A stretch of DNA of 64,000 nt from JBQTKD01 sp963703165 (GCA_963703165.1 OY969798.1:434001-498000), one strand, 5' to 3'. Positions 27,005-35,194 are shown, counted from the first letter of the stretch. Made by a program: numbers and translations. The notes: a model not told the origin generated them from the sequence alone.

Positions 27005-27421
27005 TCACTTGATGTAGAAGTCGATCCGGGTCGTCTGGTTCTTGCCGACGTTGGTCGTGAACGAGCCCTCGTCGTTGAACTGCCGGTACGTGGTGTGCCC
27101 GTTGCGCTTGATGCGCACCTCGAACAGAGTGCCGGGCGGTGCCGCGTACGGGAACGAGAAGCCGACCTCGTACTGGCCCACCTTGGCCGGGGACCAGTCC
27201 GCGCACTCGTCGAAGCTGCCCGCAAGGTCGTCGGAGAACGAGGACGGGCCGTCGGCGTAGATGTCGAAGCCGTAGCCGCCGTGGTTGCAGACGACCATCG
27301 CGCCCTTCCTGCTGCCGTGTCCGTCGGCGCTGGCCATCGCGGCGGTGCCGGGAAGCGCGGCGGCGGTGGCCACCAGCGCGACGAAGATGGCCTTGGCTGC
27401 GGTGTTGGTCCGTGCATTCAT
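27005..27421 (-). CDS. Small secreted protein of unknown family
   Basis: 138 residues from ATG 27421, chosen because AGAAGGTG lies just upstream; an in-frame ATG at 27442 lacks such a site. Signal peptide of about 32 residues ending AAMASA. The mature part of about 106 residues is rich in aromatic and polar residues, has two cysteines (VVCNHGGYGF, DECADW) and ends TTRIDFYIK; the pattern looks like an all-beta domain. It opens a cluster of exported small proteins and is divergent from a 51-residue membrane protein. No function is recognised. Confidence 0.65.
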   Translation of the reverse strand: MNARTNTAAKAIFVALVATAAALPGTAAMASADGHGSRKGAMVVCNHGGYGFDIYADGPSSFSDDLAGSFDECADWSPAKVGQYEVGFSFPYAAPPGTLFEVRIKRNGHTTYRQFNDEGSFTTNVGKNQTTRIDFYIK

Positions 27422-27560
27422 CTCGAACACCTTCTTCTGCATGTGGTGGGCCGGGGGATGTGCCCGCTGCACCAACAAGACCACCGACCCCCCGCCCGGC
27501 GATGTCAGCCGGCGAACAGCTCCCGGGTCGGCTTGTGACTCGATCGTCAAGCCCCATCAG

Positions 27561-27591
27561 CCGAACGGACGAGGCCAATCGGACCGTTCGG
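27561..27591. promoter_or_regulatory. Inverted pair of CCGAACGG / CCGTTCGG octamers
   Basis: CCGAACGG at 27561-27568 and its complement CCGTTCGG at 27584-27591, in the divergent gap between 27421 and 27658. The same octamer recurs upstream of the next two secreted-protein genes (27918, 28691, 28723). Possible shared operator; inference from repetition only. Confidence 0.35.
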
Positions 27592-27657
27592 CCGAAACCT
27601 CCTCCGGCGGCAGTCCGTCGAATCCATAGCGGGATCGACCGACGCGGAGGGCGTGGC

Positions 27658-27813
27658 ATGGCGATGGGAACGATGGCGACTCAACTCGGCGTCCGGCTCG
27701 CCCTGATCGGCGCCCTGCTCACCGCCGCCGGAGTCACCAGTTACTCCGCCACTCACTGGGAACCGCGGAGCTATGTCGCCCCCAGTGAGCAGAAGGTGAC
27801 GCCTCGTCAGTAA
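27658..27813 (+). CDS. 51-residue single-span membrane protein
   Basis: ATG 27658 with GGAGG 7 bases upstream. MAMGTMATQL then one hydrophobic helix (GVRLALIGALLTAAGVTSYS) and a short polar tail ATHWEPRSYVAPSEQK. It has no family I recognise. The strong ribosome-binding site and position inside the secreted-protein cluster support it being real, though such short genes are easily spurious. Confidence 0.45.
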   Translation: MAMGTMATQLGVRLALIGALLTAAGVTSYSATHWEPRSYVAPSEQKVTPRQ

Positions 27814-27847
27814 GTTTGGGCGTTAGGTCCGATTCGCTCGCATTCAT

Positions 27848-27871
27848 GTGATCTTCATTCACTCGAAAGAG
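27848..27871 (+). promoter_or_regulatory. Conserved upstream element, copy 1
   Basis: Begins GTGATCTTCATTCAC and matches 28653-28676 at 22 of 24 positions. It holds a GTGA-N7-TCAC inverted repeat. About 45 bp further on both copies also share TTACAA-N-T-N-AT-N-AGA and a CCGAACGG octamer, then TTGACAGAGG shortly before the start codon. Confidence 0.55.
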
Positions 27872-27959
27872 CTAATGCGTCACCCGCTCGGCCCCCTTAC
27901 AACTCATAAGACCTGACCCGAACGGCTCAGGCCCTGTTGACAGAGGGGGACCCCCACTC

Positions 27960-28508
27960 ATGAACCCGTTCCTCAAGCGCACGCTCGTTGTTGCCGCGAC
28001 TGCCCCGATGGCTTTCGCTCTGGCGATGGGCCCCGCAGGCGCTTCCAGCACTGACGTCGACCTCGGCGTGGTCGCCAACCCGACCGCCGGCGGTTACACC
28101 ATCGATTGCGCCAGCGACAACAACCCGGTCCTGCGCTTCACGACGACCCTCTTCACCGAGGGCCCGACCGACGGCGACGTCGATGACATCGACCACGCCC
28201 GCGTCCAGGCCGTGGACGAGGACTACGACAACTCCAGCCCGTACTTCGAGCTCGACTACAACGTGAAGTCGATCAAGATCGAGTTCTTCTCCGACGACGC
28301 TGACGAGTTCAACGACAAGCCGGACCGCATTCTGCGTCGGACCGAGCGCGTCCGTGGCTTCCAGGACGGCAAGGAAGAGTTCAACACCCACAAGGACGAC
28401 GTCGGCTTTGTCCGCACCACCGTCGAGTGGGAAGGCCCGACCGGCGACGACGAGGACGACGAGGAGCTTTCCTGCCTCGTGCCGCTCGACGGCAACGCTT
28501 TCCCGTAA
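27960..28508 (+). CDS. Acidic secreted protein, paralogue A
   Basis: 182 residues from ATG 27960. Signal peptide of 28 residues ending GPAGA. The mature chain is strongly acidic (TDGDVDDIDHA, DDADEFNDKPD, GDDEDDEE) with exactly two cysteines (YTIDCASD, ELSCLVPL). The core VKSIKIEFFSDDAD...KDDVGFVRTTVEW is shared with the next two genes. The alternation of strands suggests a beta-sandwich with one disulphide; the acidic runs could bind calcium. I know no named family. It has its own upstream element and terminator, so it is probably transcribed alone. Confidence 0.7.
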   Translation: MNPFLKRTLVVAATAPMAFALAMGPAGASSTDVDLGVVANPTAGGYTIDCASDNNPVLRFTTTLFTEGPTDGDVDDIDHARVQAVDEDYDNSSPYFELDYNVKSIKIEFFSDDADEFNDKPDRILRRTERVRGFQDGKEEFNTHKDDVGFVRTTVEWEGPTGDDEDDEELSCLVPLDGNAFP

Positions 28509-28549
28509 CCCGCGCGCCGAGGTCCCCCTCGGCTGGGCCTGAACATGTG

Positions 28550-28580
28550 AAGGGCGCCCGACCACTGGTCGGGCGCCCTT
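28550..28580 (+). terminator. Terminator of paralogue A
   Basis: Near-perfect stem AAGGGCGCCCGACC / GGTCGGGCGCCCTT around ACT; strong on both strands. Confidence 0.75.
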
Positions 28581-28652
28581 CGCCGTTCCCTGCAAGAGAT
28601 GTTCTGATTATCAGTCAGTTTCTATATGTGAAAGAAGAACAGCCACACATGG

Positions 28653-28676
28653 GTGATCTTCATTCACCCGAACGAG
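28653..28676 (+). promoter_or_regulatory. Conserved upstream element, copy 2
   Basis: Second copy of the GTGATCTTCATTCAC element, 84 bp before the paralogue B start (copy 1 is 88 bp before paralogue A). Followed by CCGAACGG (28691-28698), a TTACAA block and CCGTTCGG (28723-28730). Confidence 0.55.
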
Positions 28677-28760
28677 ACAATTGCCTTGGGCCGAACGGGC
28701 GGTTACAAATGATCAGAAGCGACCGTTCGGGTCGTCCGTACTTGACAGAGGACCCCCACC

Positions 28761-29306
28761 GTGACCCGCAACCTCAAGCGTGTACTGGCCACTGCCGCCA
28801 TGGCCCCTTTCGCCGTTCTGGCCATCGTCGCGCCCGCCGGAGCCTCGAGCACCGCCACCGTCGATCCGTCCAGCGTCACCGGCGGCGGCACCAACACCAT
28901 CACCGCGCTGTGTGAGCACCCGCTCGCCGACGTCGTCATGGAACTCGTGATCACCCTCGAGGGCACCGGCGCCGACAGCGACAGCAACGATGTCACGAAG
29001 ACCGTCGTGACTGTCACCGACAACGACGGTGCCGGCGCGTTCGACAACGACGACGCCCGCGCCGAGTCCGTACGCATCGAGTACTTCGACGACGACGCCG
29101 ATGGTGACGACCTCGACCGCGACGACCGCCTCTACAACGAGGACAAGCGCCTCAACGGCCGCCACAGCAGCGCCAACGTCGCGAGCTTCAACCGTGGCAA
29201 GGACAACGTCGGTTTCGTGCGCGCCCACGCCGAGTGGTCCCGCGTCGGCACCGGCTTCACGGCCGACCCCGAGGACCTGACCTGCACCGTCCCGCTCCCC
29301 GCCTGA
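28761..29306 (+). CDS. Acidic secreted protein, paralogue B
   Basis: 181 residues from GTG 28761. Signal peptide of 28 residues ending VAPAGA, clearly related to that of paralogue A. Two cysteines at matching places (ITALCEHP, DLTCTVPL). The shared core is ESVRIEYFDDDADGDDLDRD and KDNVGFVRAHAEW. Asp-rich loops (DNDGAGAFDNDDA, DDDADGDD) look like calcium-type sites, but this is not an RTX or EF-hand match. Upstream region and hairpin terminator parallel those of paralogue A, so gene and promoter were duplicated together. Confidence 0.7.
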   Translation: MTRNLKRVLATAAMAPFAVLAIVAPAGASSTATVDPSSVTGGGTNTITALCEHPLADVVMELVITLEGTGADSDSNDVTKTVVTVTDNDGAGAFDNDDARAESVRIEYFDDDADGDDLDRDDRLYNEDKRLNGRHSSANVASFNRGKDNVGFVRAHAEWSRVGTGFTADPEDLTCTVPLPA

Positions 29307-29325
29307 GCATCTCTGGACTCACCTG

Positions 29326-29354
29326 AGGGGCCTCGATCCGCGATCGGGGCCCCT
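29326..29354 (+). terminator. Terminator of paralogue B
   Basis: Stem AGGGGCC / GGCCCCT with partly paired CGAT / ATCG inside, followed by TTTGTCT. Confidence 0.75.
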
Positions 29355-29370
29355 TTGTCTCAGCACTTAC

Positions 29371-29385
29371 CTGACGTTCCGTCAG
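29371..29385. promoter_or_regulatory. CTGACG-N3-CGTCAG palindrome, copy 1
   Basis: CTGACGTTCCGTCAG, 44 bp before the paralogue C start. The same palindrome (CTGACGTCTCGTCAG) occurs 43 bp before the glycine-rich secreted protein at 53145. The form resembles TetR-family operators. Confidence 0.45.
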
Positions 29386-29429
29386 ATTCCCCTGCCGACC
29401 GACACCGACGATTGACCCTGGAGGGTCTC

Positions 29430-29963
29430 GTGCTTCCCAACCCCAAGCTCCTGCTGGCCGTGGCCGCGATCACCCCGTTCACACTGCTCGCCGGGATGGA
29501 CACCGCTCACGCGATCAGCGCACCTCCGTTGCCCTTCCAGTTCGACGGCAATTTCGGCAACTGCGACCACCTCTTGGTCGAGGGCCTCCGCATCGGCGTC
29601 GTCATCAATACCGCGGGAGAGTTCGGCGGTGCGAGCAACGACGTCACCAGCGTCTCCACCTACGCCACCGATGCCCAGAACCCGCTTGAGGAGTACTACC
29701 GCCCAGGCACCGAGGTGGAGAGCATTCGCATCGACTACTACAACGAGGAGATGACTCCCGAACTCCTCGCGGAAGGCACGCAGGAGCGATACATGATCTT
29801 CAACCAGACGAAGGCAGCCCCGATCGGCAACATGACCTTCGCGGGCAAGGAGGACGTGGGACTGATCCGCGTCCGCGTCACGTGGTCGAAGGCGGCCGAC
29901 GCGACCGGCAAGGAGATGCTGACCTGCTACACGCCGCTCCCCCTGGAGGGCGAGATCGGCTGA
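29430..29963 (+). CDS. Secreted protein, paralogue C
   Basis: 177 residues from GTG 29430 with GGAGGG 4-5 bases upstream. Signal peptide of 28 residues ending DTAHA. Two cysteines at the same places as in A and B (FGNCDHLL, MLTCYTPLP). Shared core ESIRIDYYNEEM and KEDVGLIRVRVTW. It is less acidic than A and B and lacks their upstream element, having the CTGACG palindrome instead, so it is the older or re-wired copy. Function unknown. Confidence 0.7.
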   Translation: MLPNPKLLLAVAAITPFTLLAGMDTAHAISAPPLPFQFDGNFGNCDHLLVEGLRIGVVINTAGEFGGASNDVTSVSTYATDAQNPLEEYYRPGTEVESIRIDYYNEEMTPELLAEGTQERYMIFNQTKAAPIGNMTFAGKEDVGLIRVRVTWSKAADATGKEMLTCYTPLPLEGEIG

Positions 29964-29986
29964 TCGCCCGGTTACCCGTCAAGCGC

Positions 29987-30013
29987 AAGGGGCTCCTATC
30001 CTCGGGGCCCCTT
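29987..30013 (+). terminator. Terminator of paralogue C
   Basis: Stem AAGGGGC / GCCCCTT, about 23 bp after the stop. Confidence 0.65.
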
Positions 30014-30087
30014 CGTCGTGTCGGAGGAATGATCCCTCGCCGGGTCGGGTTGCCCCCACAGTCGACCCTGCACCGGAGGAATCACCC

Positions 30088-30948
30088 ATGAGTTCATCGT
30101 CCACGCCCGCTGCCACCGCCGGAACCGTACGAGTCGGCGAGCTGACCGTCCGCCGCATGGCCTACGGCGCGATGCAGATCACCGGGGACGGGGTCTGGGG
30201 CCCGCCGAAGGACCGTGCCGGGGCGATCGCGGTGCTGCGTCGGGCCGTGGAGCTCGGCGTCGACTTCATCGACACCGCCGACTCCTACGGCCCGTTCGTG
30301 TCCGAGGAACTGATCCGCGAGGCCCTGCACCCCTACGTCGACGTCACCATCGCGACCAAGGCCGGCCTGCTGCGCACCGGCCCCGGCCAGTGGCACCCGC
30401 TGGGCCGTCCCGAGTACCTGCGGCAGCAGGTGGAGATGTCCCTGCGTCGCCTCGGCCTGGAGCAGATCCCGCTGATGCAGCTGCACCGCATCGATCCGCT
30501 GGTCCCCGTCGAGGACTCCGTCGGCGAGTTCGCAGCTCTGCAGAAGGAGGGCAAGATCGGCGCGATCGGCCTCTCCGAGGTCAACGTCGCCGAGATCAAG
30601 GCCGCCCGCGCGGTGGCGACGATCGCGAGCGTGCAGAACCGCTACAACCTGGCCGACCGTTCCGCCGAGGCTGTCGTCGAGTACTGCACGGCCGAGGGCC
30701 TCGCCTTCATCCCCTGGTTCCCCGTCGCCACCGGCGAACTGGCCCGCCCGGGCGGCATCCTCGACGGCGCCGCCGAACGCTTCGGCGCCACCCCCGCCCA
30801 GCTCGCGCTGGCCTGGCTGCTGCGCCGCTCCCCCGCCATGCTCCCGATCCCGGGCACCAAGTCGGTCGCGCACCTCGAGGAGAACATCGCCGCCGCCGCG
30901 GTGCAGCTCACCGACGAGCAGTACGCGGAGCTGCTGGCCGCCGCCTGA
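30088..30948 (+). CDS. Aldo/keto reductase
   Basis: 286 residues from ATG 30088 with GGAGG upstream. TIM-barrel family with the catalytic tetrad visible: Asp and Tyr in FIDTADSYGPF, Lys in TIATKAGLL, His in LMQLHRID. NADPH site at the C-terminal IPGTKSVAHLEENI. It reduces a carbonyl compound in the cytoplasm; the substrate cannot be inferred. Stands alone, convergent with sigA. Confidence 0.9.
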   Translation: MSSSSTPAATAGTVRVGELTVRRMAYGAMQITGDGVWGPPKDRAGAIAVLRRAVELGVDFIDTADSYGPFVSEELIREALHPYVDVTIATKAGLLRTGPGQWHPLGRPEYLRQQVEMSLRRLGLEQIPLMQLHRIDPLVPVEDSVGEFAALQKEGKIGAIGLSEVNVAEIKAARAVATIASVQNRYNLADRSAEAVVEYCTAEGLAFIPWFPVATGELARPGGILDGAAERFGATPAQLALAWLLRRSPAMLPIPGTKSVAHLEENIAAAAVQLTDEQYAELLAAA

Positions 30949-30956
30949 CCGTAGAA

Positions 30957-30995
30957 CGCAGCGAGCCCCGACCGAATCGGCCGGGGCTCGCTGCG
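30957..30995. terminator. Bidirectional terminator between aldo/keto reductase and sigA
   Basis: Perfect 14-bp stem CGCAGCGAGCCCCG / CGGGGCTCGCTGCG with an 11-base loop, centred between the two convergent stops. Confidence 0.85.
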
Positions 30996-31004
30996 TTGAA
31001 GCTC

Positions 31005-32321
31005 TTAGTCGAGGTAGTCCCGAAGGACCTGCGAGCGCGACGGGTGGCGCAGCTTCGACATGGTCTTGGACTCGATCTGGCGGATGCGCTCACGGGTGAC
31101 CCCGTAGACCTTGCCGATCTCATCGAGGGTCTTCGGCTGGCCGTCGGTCAGACCGAAGCGCATCGAGACGACGCCGGCCTCGCGCTCGGACAGGGTGTCG
31201 AGCACCGAGTGCAGCTGCTCCTGGAGCAGCGTGAACGAGACGGCGTCCGCGGGCACGATGGCCTCGGAGTCCTCGATCAGGTCGCCGAACTCGGAGTCGC
31301 CGTCCTCACCCAGCGGGGTGTGCAGCGAGATGGGCTCGCGGCCGTACTTCTGGACCTCGATGACCTTCTCGGGGGTCATGTCGAGTTCCTTGGCCAGCTC
31401 CTCCGGGGTGGGCTCGCGGCCCAGGTCCTGGAGCATCTGGCGCTGCACGCGGGCGAGCTTGTTGATGACCTCGACCATGTGCACCGGGATACGGATGGTG
31501 CGGGCCTGGTCGGCCATCGCGCGGGTGATCGCCTGACGGATCCACCACGTCGCGTAGGTCGAGAACTTGTAGCCCTTGGTGTAGTCGAACTTCTCGACCG
31601 CGCGGATCAGACCGAGGTTGCCCTCCTGGATCAGGTCCAGGAAGAGCATGCCGCGGCCGGTGTAGCGCTTGGCCAGGGAGACGACGAGGCGCAGGTTGGC
31701 CTCGAGCAGGTGGTTCTTCGCCCGACGACCGTCCTCGGCGATGATCTGCAGCTCGCGCATGAGCTTGGGCGAGAGCTTCTCGTCCGAGTTCAGCTTCTCC
31801 TCGCCGAAGAGGCCGGCCTCGATGCGCTTGGCGAGCTCGACCTCCTGCTCGGCGTTGAGCAGCGGGACCTTGCCGATCTGCTTCAGGTAGTCCTTGACCG
31901 GGTCGGCGGTGGCACCGGCCTGCGCCACCTGCGCGGCGGGCTCGTCGTCGTCGTCGTCGGAGAGGACGAACTCCTCGGCCTCGACATCCTTGTCGTCCGG
32001 ACCGGCGACCTCATCGCCGGTCTCGGCGTCGGCGGTCTCGCCGGCGGCCGGGGCGGCAGCGGGGGCAACACCATCGGTTGCAGGCGCCTCGGCACCGGCC
32101 TTGGCCGCTGCAGCCTTCTTGGCGGGCGCCGCCTTCTTGGCTGCGCGCGCGGGCTTGGCCGCGGAATCCTCGTCGCCCTCCGCCACATCGTCCGCGGCAG
32201 CGGCCTTGTCAACGGTCTCGGTCGCCGTGGCGCGGGCCGAGGCGGTCCGCGCGGGGACTGCCCGTCGCGCGGCGGCGGGGATCTCGAGGTCCTCGGAGGG
32301 TTGGGGCTTACTGGCCGACAC
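31005..32321 (-). CDS. sigA: Principal RNA polymerase sigma factor (HrdB/SigA/RpoD)
   Basis: 438 residues from GTG 32321 with GAGAGG upstream. Residues 1 to about 125 are a low-complexity Ala/Lys then Asp/Glu stretch (region 1.1 replaced, as in actinobacterial HrdB). Then region 1.2 DPVKDYLKQIGKVPLL, region 2 LRLVVSLAKRYTGRGMLFLD and YKFSTYATWWIRQAITRA, region 3 HMVEVINKLARVQRQML, and region 4 MRFGLTDGQPKTLDEIGKVYG, ending SRSQVLRDYLD. It directs housekeeping transcription. Confidence 0.95.
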   Translation of the reverse strand: MSASKPQPSEDLEIPAAARRAVPARTASARATATETVDKAAAADDVAEGDEDSAAKPARAAKKAAPAKKAAAAKAGAEAPATDGVAPAAAPAAGETADAETGDEVAGPDDKDVEAEEFVLSDDDDDEPAAQVAQAGATADPVKDYLKQIGKVPLLNAEQEVELAKRIEAGLFGEEKLNSDEKLSPKLMRELQIIAEDGRRAKNHLLEANLRLVVSLAKRYTGRGMLFLDLIQEGNLGLIRAVEKFDYTKGYKFSTYATWWIRQAITRAMADQARTIRIPVHMVEVINKLARVQRQMLQDLGREPTPEELAKELDMTPEKVIEVQKYGREPISLHTPLGEDGDSEFGDLIEDSEAIVPADAVSFTLLQEQLHSVLDTLSEREAGVVSMRFGLTDGQPKTLDEIGKVYGVTRERIRQIESKTMSKLRHPSRSQVLRDYLD

Positions 32322-32511
32322 GTACTACCTCTCGCAGGACAACGGTCTAAGGAACGCATGCACCGGCCGCAGAGCGAACCGGGGATCAATCCATACTGAC
32401 ACGCGATTCGACATGCCGGCGGGCGGCAGGCACCGGGCATATTCCCACATCCGGCGCCTCGGAGCCTCCTCGACCCTCCGGCGCCGCCCTGGTCAGGTCG
32501 CTGCAGCCGTG

Positions 32512-33117
32512 CTATTTATCGCTCAGGCTCCTCACTCGTTCCTCGCTCGTCGCGCTCGCTCGATTGGCCGCGGCCTTCGCGGCCTGCTTGTACTCCCGCA
32601 CCTTCAGGAGCGTCTCCGGGCCGGTGACATCGGCCACCGAGCGGTAGCCCTTGAGCGCGTAGTCCCCCGCCGCCGCCTTCCAGCCGCGCGGCTGGACGCC
32701 CATCTGCTTGGCCAGGAGCGCGATGAAGATCTTGGAAGTCTGCGGGCCGAATGCAGGCAACGCCTTCAGACGCTTGAGCAGATCGTCGCCGGTCGCCGCC
32801 TCGGTCCAGATCCGCGCGGGCTCGCCGCCATAGGTCTCCTCGACCAGCACCGCGAGCTTCTGCACCGCGGTGGCCTTGGCCGCCGGAAACCGGTGGATGG
32901 CGGGCGGCGTGCGGCAGATCGCCGAGAACGCCTCCGGGTCGGCGGCCGCAATCGCGGCGGTGTCCAGCGTCCCGAACCGGGTCAGGATCTTCCAGCCGCC
33001 CCGGAACGCATGCTCGATGCCGTACTGCTGATCGAGCTGCATCCCGATAACGACGGCCAGCGGCCACTCGTCGAGAACAGCGTCGGCCTCAGCCAGCCCG
33101 GTGATCTGGAACCCCAT
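32512..33117 (-). CDS. HhH-GPD base-excision DNA glycosylase-like protein
   Basis: 201 residues from ATG 33117 with GCAGGA upstream. IGMQLDQQYGIEHAFRGGW is the family's N-terminal helix, and LKALPAFGPQTSKIFIALLAK is the helix-hairpin-helix. There is no C-terminal 4Fe-4S cysteine cluster, which separates it from endonuclease III. It presumably removes damaged bases. Upstream of sigA on the same strand, 190 bp apart. Confidence 0.8.
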   Translation of the reverse strand: MGFQITGLAEADAVLDEWPLAVVIGMQLDQQYGIEHAFRGGWKILTRFGTLDTAAIAAADPEAFSAICRTPPAIHRFPAAKATAVQKLAVLVEETYGGEPARIWTEAATGDDLLKRLKALPAFGPQTSKIFIALLAKQMGVQPRGWKAAAGDYALKGYRSVADVTGPETLLKVREYKQAAKAAANRASATSEERVRSLSDK

Positions 33118-33155
33118 ACGCGCATCCTGCCTCGTGATCCCCGGGCCGAAATGCC

Positions 33156-33184
33156 GGATGCCCCCGGGATCGCCGGGGGCATCC
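33156..33184 (-). terminator. Terminator of the ABC-2 transporter pair
   Basis: Perfect 12-bp stem GGATGCCCCCGG / CCGGGGGCATCC with loop GATCG, 15 bp beyond the permease stop. Confidence 0.75.
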
Positions 33185-33199
33185 ACGTCGGGTGGATCC

Positions 33200-34006
33200 T
33201 CAGGCGTCGCGACGGGCGAAGGTCGCGGCGGCCAGACCTGCGACGACGAGCGCCAGCAGACCGAAGGTCAGGCCACCGGGCACAGCTCCGAGGGAGACCA
33301 GGCCGTCACCGGGGCCCTCACCGCCGGGCAGGTCGACCATCTGCTGGCCCGCGGTGAACGGGAGCCAGTCGGCCATACCGGAGAAGGTGCCGGAACGGCC
33401 GTCGGCCAGCCACAGGGCGACGGGCTCGGCGACCAGGGGCAGGGACAGCAACGCCAGGGCGGCAACGGGCGTGCGGCGGAAGACACCGACGAGGCCGGCA
33501 CCGAGCAGCGCGGTGGCCAGGACGAGCAGGACGAACCCGCCCATGGCTTGCGGCACGTCGCCGCTGGTGAGCAGGCTCGTCGACCATTCGCCGTGCAACG
33601 CGGTGGCGGCCACCGCGTAGGACGCGCCGAGTGAGGCGACGGCCAGGGCGGCGGACCAGGCGAGCACGACGAGCAGACGGGCCGTGAGCAGCAGATTGCG
33701 TCGCGGTACGGCCAGCAGCGAGTTCACGGTCTGCCCGGGGCGCAGGTCGGCGCCGGCAGCCAGGATCGCGAACAGACCCGCGAACAGGGCAACGAACGAT
33801 GCCGGACCGACCCCGGAGGCACCGGTCAGCAGGCTGACCACGTTCTCCGGGTCGCCCAGCGGCTTGGCGCCCGAGCGGACGTCACGGGTGAGCGCCAACG
33901 CGATCAGCGCGTTGACCCCGATCCCGGCGGTGAGCAGGACCCAGGTCGAGCGGACCGAGCGGACGCGGCGCCACTCGTAGCGCAGGGCTCCGGACAGTGC
34001 GGACAT
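33200..34006 (-). CDS. ABC-2 type transporter permease
   Basis: 268 residues from ATG 34006, overlapping the ATPase stop by one base. About six hydrophobic helices (STWVLLTAGIGVNALIALAL, SFVALFAGLFAILAAGADL, LLLTARLLVVLAWSAALAV and further). LRPGQTVNSLLAVPRRNLL is the usual ABC-2 cytoplasmic loop. Exporter membrane half; cargo unknown. Confidence 0.85.
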   Translation of the reverse strand: MSALSGALRYEWRRVRSVRSTWVLLTAGIGVNALIALALTRDVRSGAKPLGDPENVVSLLTGASGVGPASFVALFAGLFAILAAGADLRPGQTVNSLLAVPRRNLLLTARLLVVLAWSAALAVASLGASYAVAATALHGEWSTSLLTSGDVPQAMGGFVLLVLATALLGAGLVGVFRRTPVAALALLSLPLVAEPVALWLADGRSGTFSGMADWLPFTAGQQMVDLPGGEGPGDGLVSLGAVPGGLTFGLLALVVAGLAAATFARRDA

Positions 34007-35073
34007 CAGCGTCCCTTCCCGGCCAGCAGGGCCTCGATGTCGAAGGTCTGGGTGTCATCACTCGCGAGCTCGGCGTCGGACGTGATGTCGATCGGGCCGG
34101 TCTCCTCGAACGCAGCAGCGGAGTGCCTGGCGCGCTTCCAGCGCGCGGCGGGCGTCTGGTTCGGGATCCACAGATCGTCGGTGCCGGTCGCCGCGGGAGC
34201 GGCCGGGAGGCCGAAGCCGGTCTCGAAGTCCGCGACGCCGCAGCGCAGTTCGTGCAGCACGATGCCGTTGCGGAAGGCCAGGTCACCGACCGTGGCCCGG
34301 TCCAACCCGGCGACGGCCAGCTGCTGATCCTCGGCGCGCACCACCGAGGCGCCGTGATCGCTGAGCAGGCGACGCAGGCGCTCGACGTGCGGCGTGCGGG
34401 CCAGGACGCATTCGGTGGCCGCCATGCGGGCGGCGTAGGCGGCAGCCGGTTCGTCGGCGACCAGCAGGCCGTGCTCCAGCACGATCAGGTGATCGGCGAC
34501 CGCGACGAGTTCGGCGAGGTCGGTGCCGGTGATCAGGACCGTGCGGCCCTGGGCGGCGAACGCGCGCAGGAAACCGCGCAGCCAGCGGCCGGCGGCCGTG
34601 TCCAGTTCGCGGGTGGGCTCGTCGAGGATCAGGACGGCCGGGTCGCCGAGCAGGGCGGTGGCCAGGGACAGCCGCGCGCGCATGCCCGGGGAGTAGGTGC
34701 GGATCCGGCGCCGGGCGACGGCCGTCAGGCCGACCCAGTCCAGGACCTCGTCGACGCGCTCACGCCCGACCTTCGCGGCGCCGGCCATCATCAGCAGGTG
34801 CGACTCTGCGCGGCGACCGGGGTGCAACTCGGCGCCGTCGGAGACGACCCCGACCTCACGCAGCGGGTTGCGCAGCCGCCGATACTCCAGGCCGTTGAAC
34901 GTGGTGCGGCCCGCGCCACCGTCCAGACCGAGCATGAGGCGGATCGCCGTGGTCTTGCCGGCGCCGGGGGCGCCGAGCAGGCCCGTGACCGCACCGGGGC
35001 GGACGTCGAACGACAGGCCATCCACCGCCTGCGTCGACCCGTGCCTCTTACTGAGATTCCTGGCCTCGATCAT
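34006..35073 (-). CDS. ABC transporter ATP-binding protein with C-terminal extension
   Basis: 355 residues from ATG 35073 (GGGGGGTG upstream). Walker A GAPGAGKTT, signature YSPGMRARLSLA, Walker B AVLILDEPTRELD, and a degenerate switch region ITGTDLAELVAVAD in which the usual histidine is missing. The last 80 residues are an unusual hydrophilic tail (TPAARWKRARHSAAAFEE...). It couples to the permease downstream. Divergent from the oxoprolinase gene. Confidence 0.87.
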   Translation of the reverse strand: MIEARNLSKRHGSTQAVDGLSFDVRPGAVTGLLGAPGAGKTTAIRLMLGLDGGAGRTTFNGLEYRRLRNPLREVGVVSDGAELHPGRRAESHLLMMAGAAKVGRERVDEVLDWVGLTAVARRRIRTYSPGMRARLSLATALLGDPAVLILDEPTRELDTAAGRWLRGFLRAFAAQGRTVLITGTDLAELVAVADHLIVLEHGLLVADEPAAAYAARMAATECVLARTPHVERLRRLLSDHGASVVRAEDQQLAVAGLDRATVGDLAFRNGIVLHELRCGVADFETGFGLPAAPAATGTDDLWIPNQTPAARWKRARHSAAAFEETGPIDITSDAELASDDTQTFDIEALLAGKGR

Positions 35074-35194
35074 TGATCGGGACACCCCCCTGGACGGGTC
35101 ATACGACTGGAGCACTGCCTGGGGCCGAAGTTATCGATGCAAACTCGTGATTCTGTGGAGACTCGCGGGACCAATGTGAATTGAGGTACGTCGA

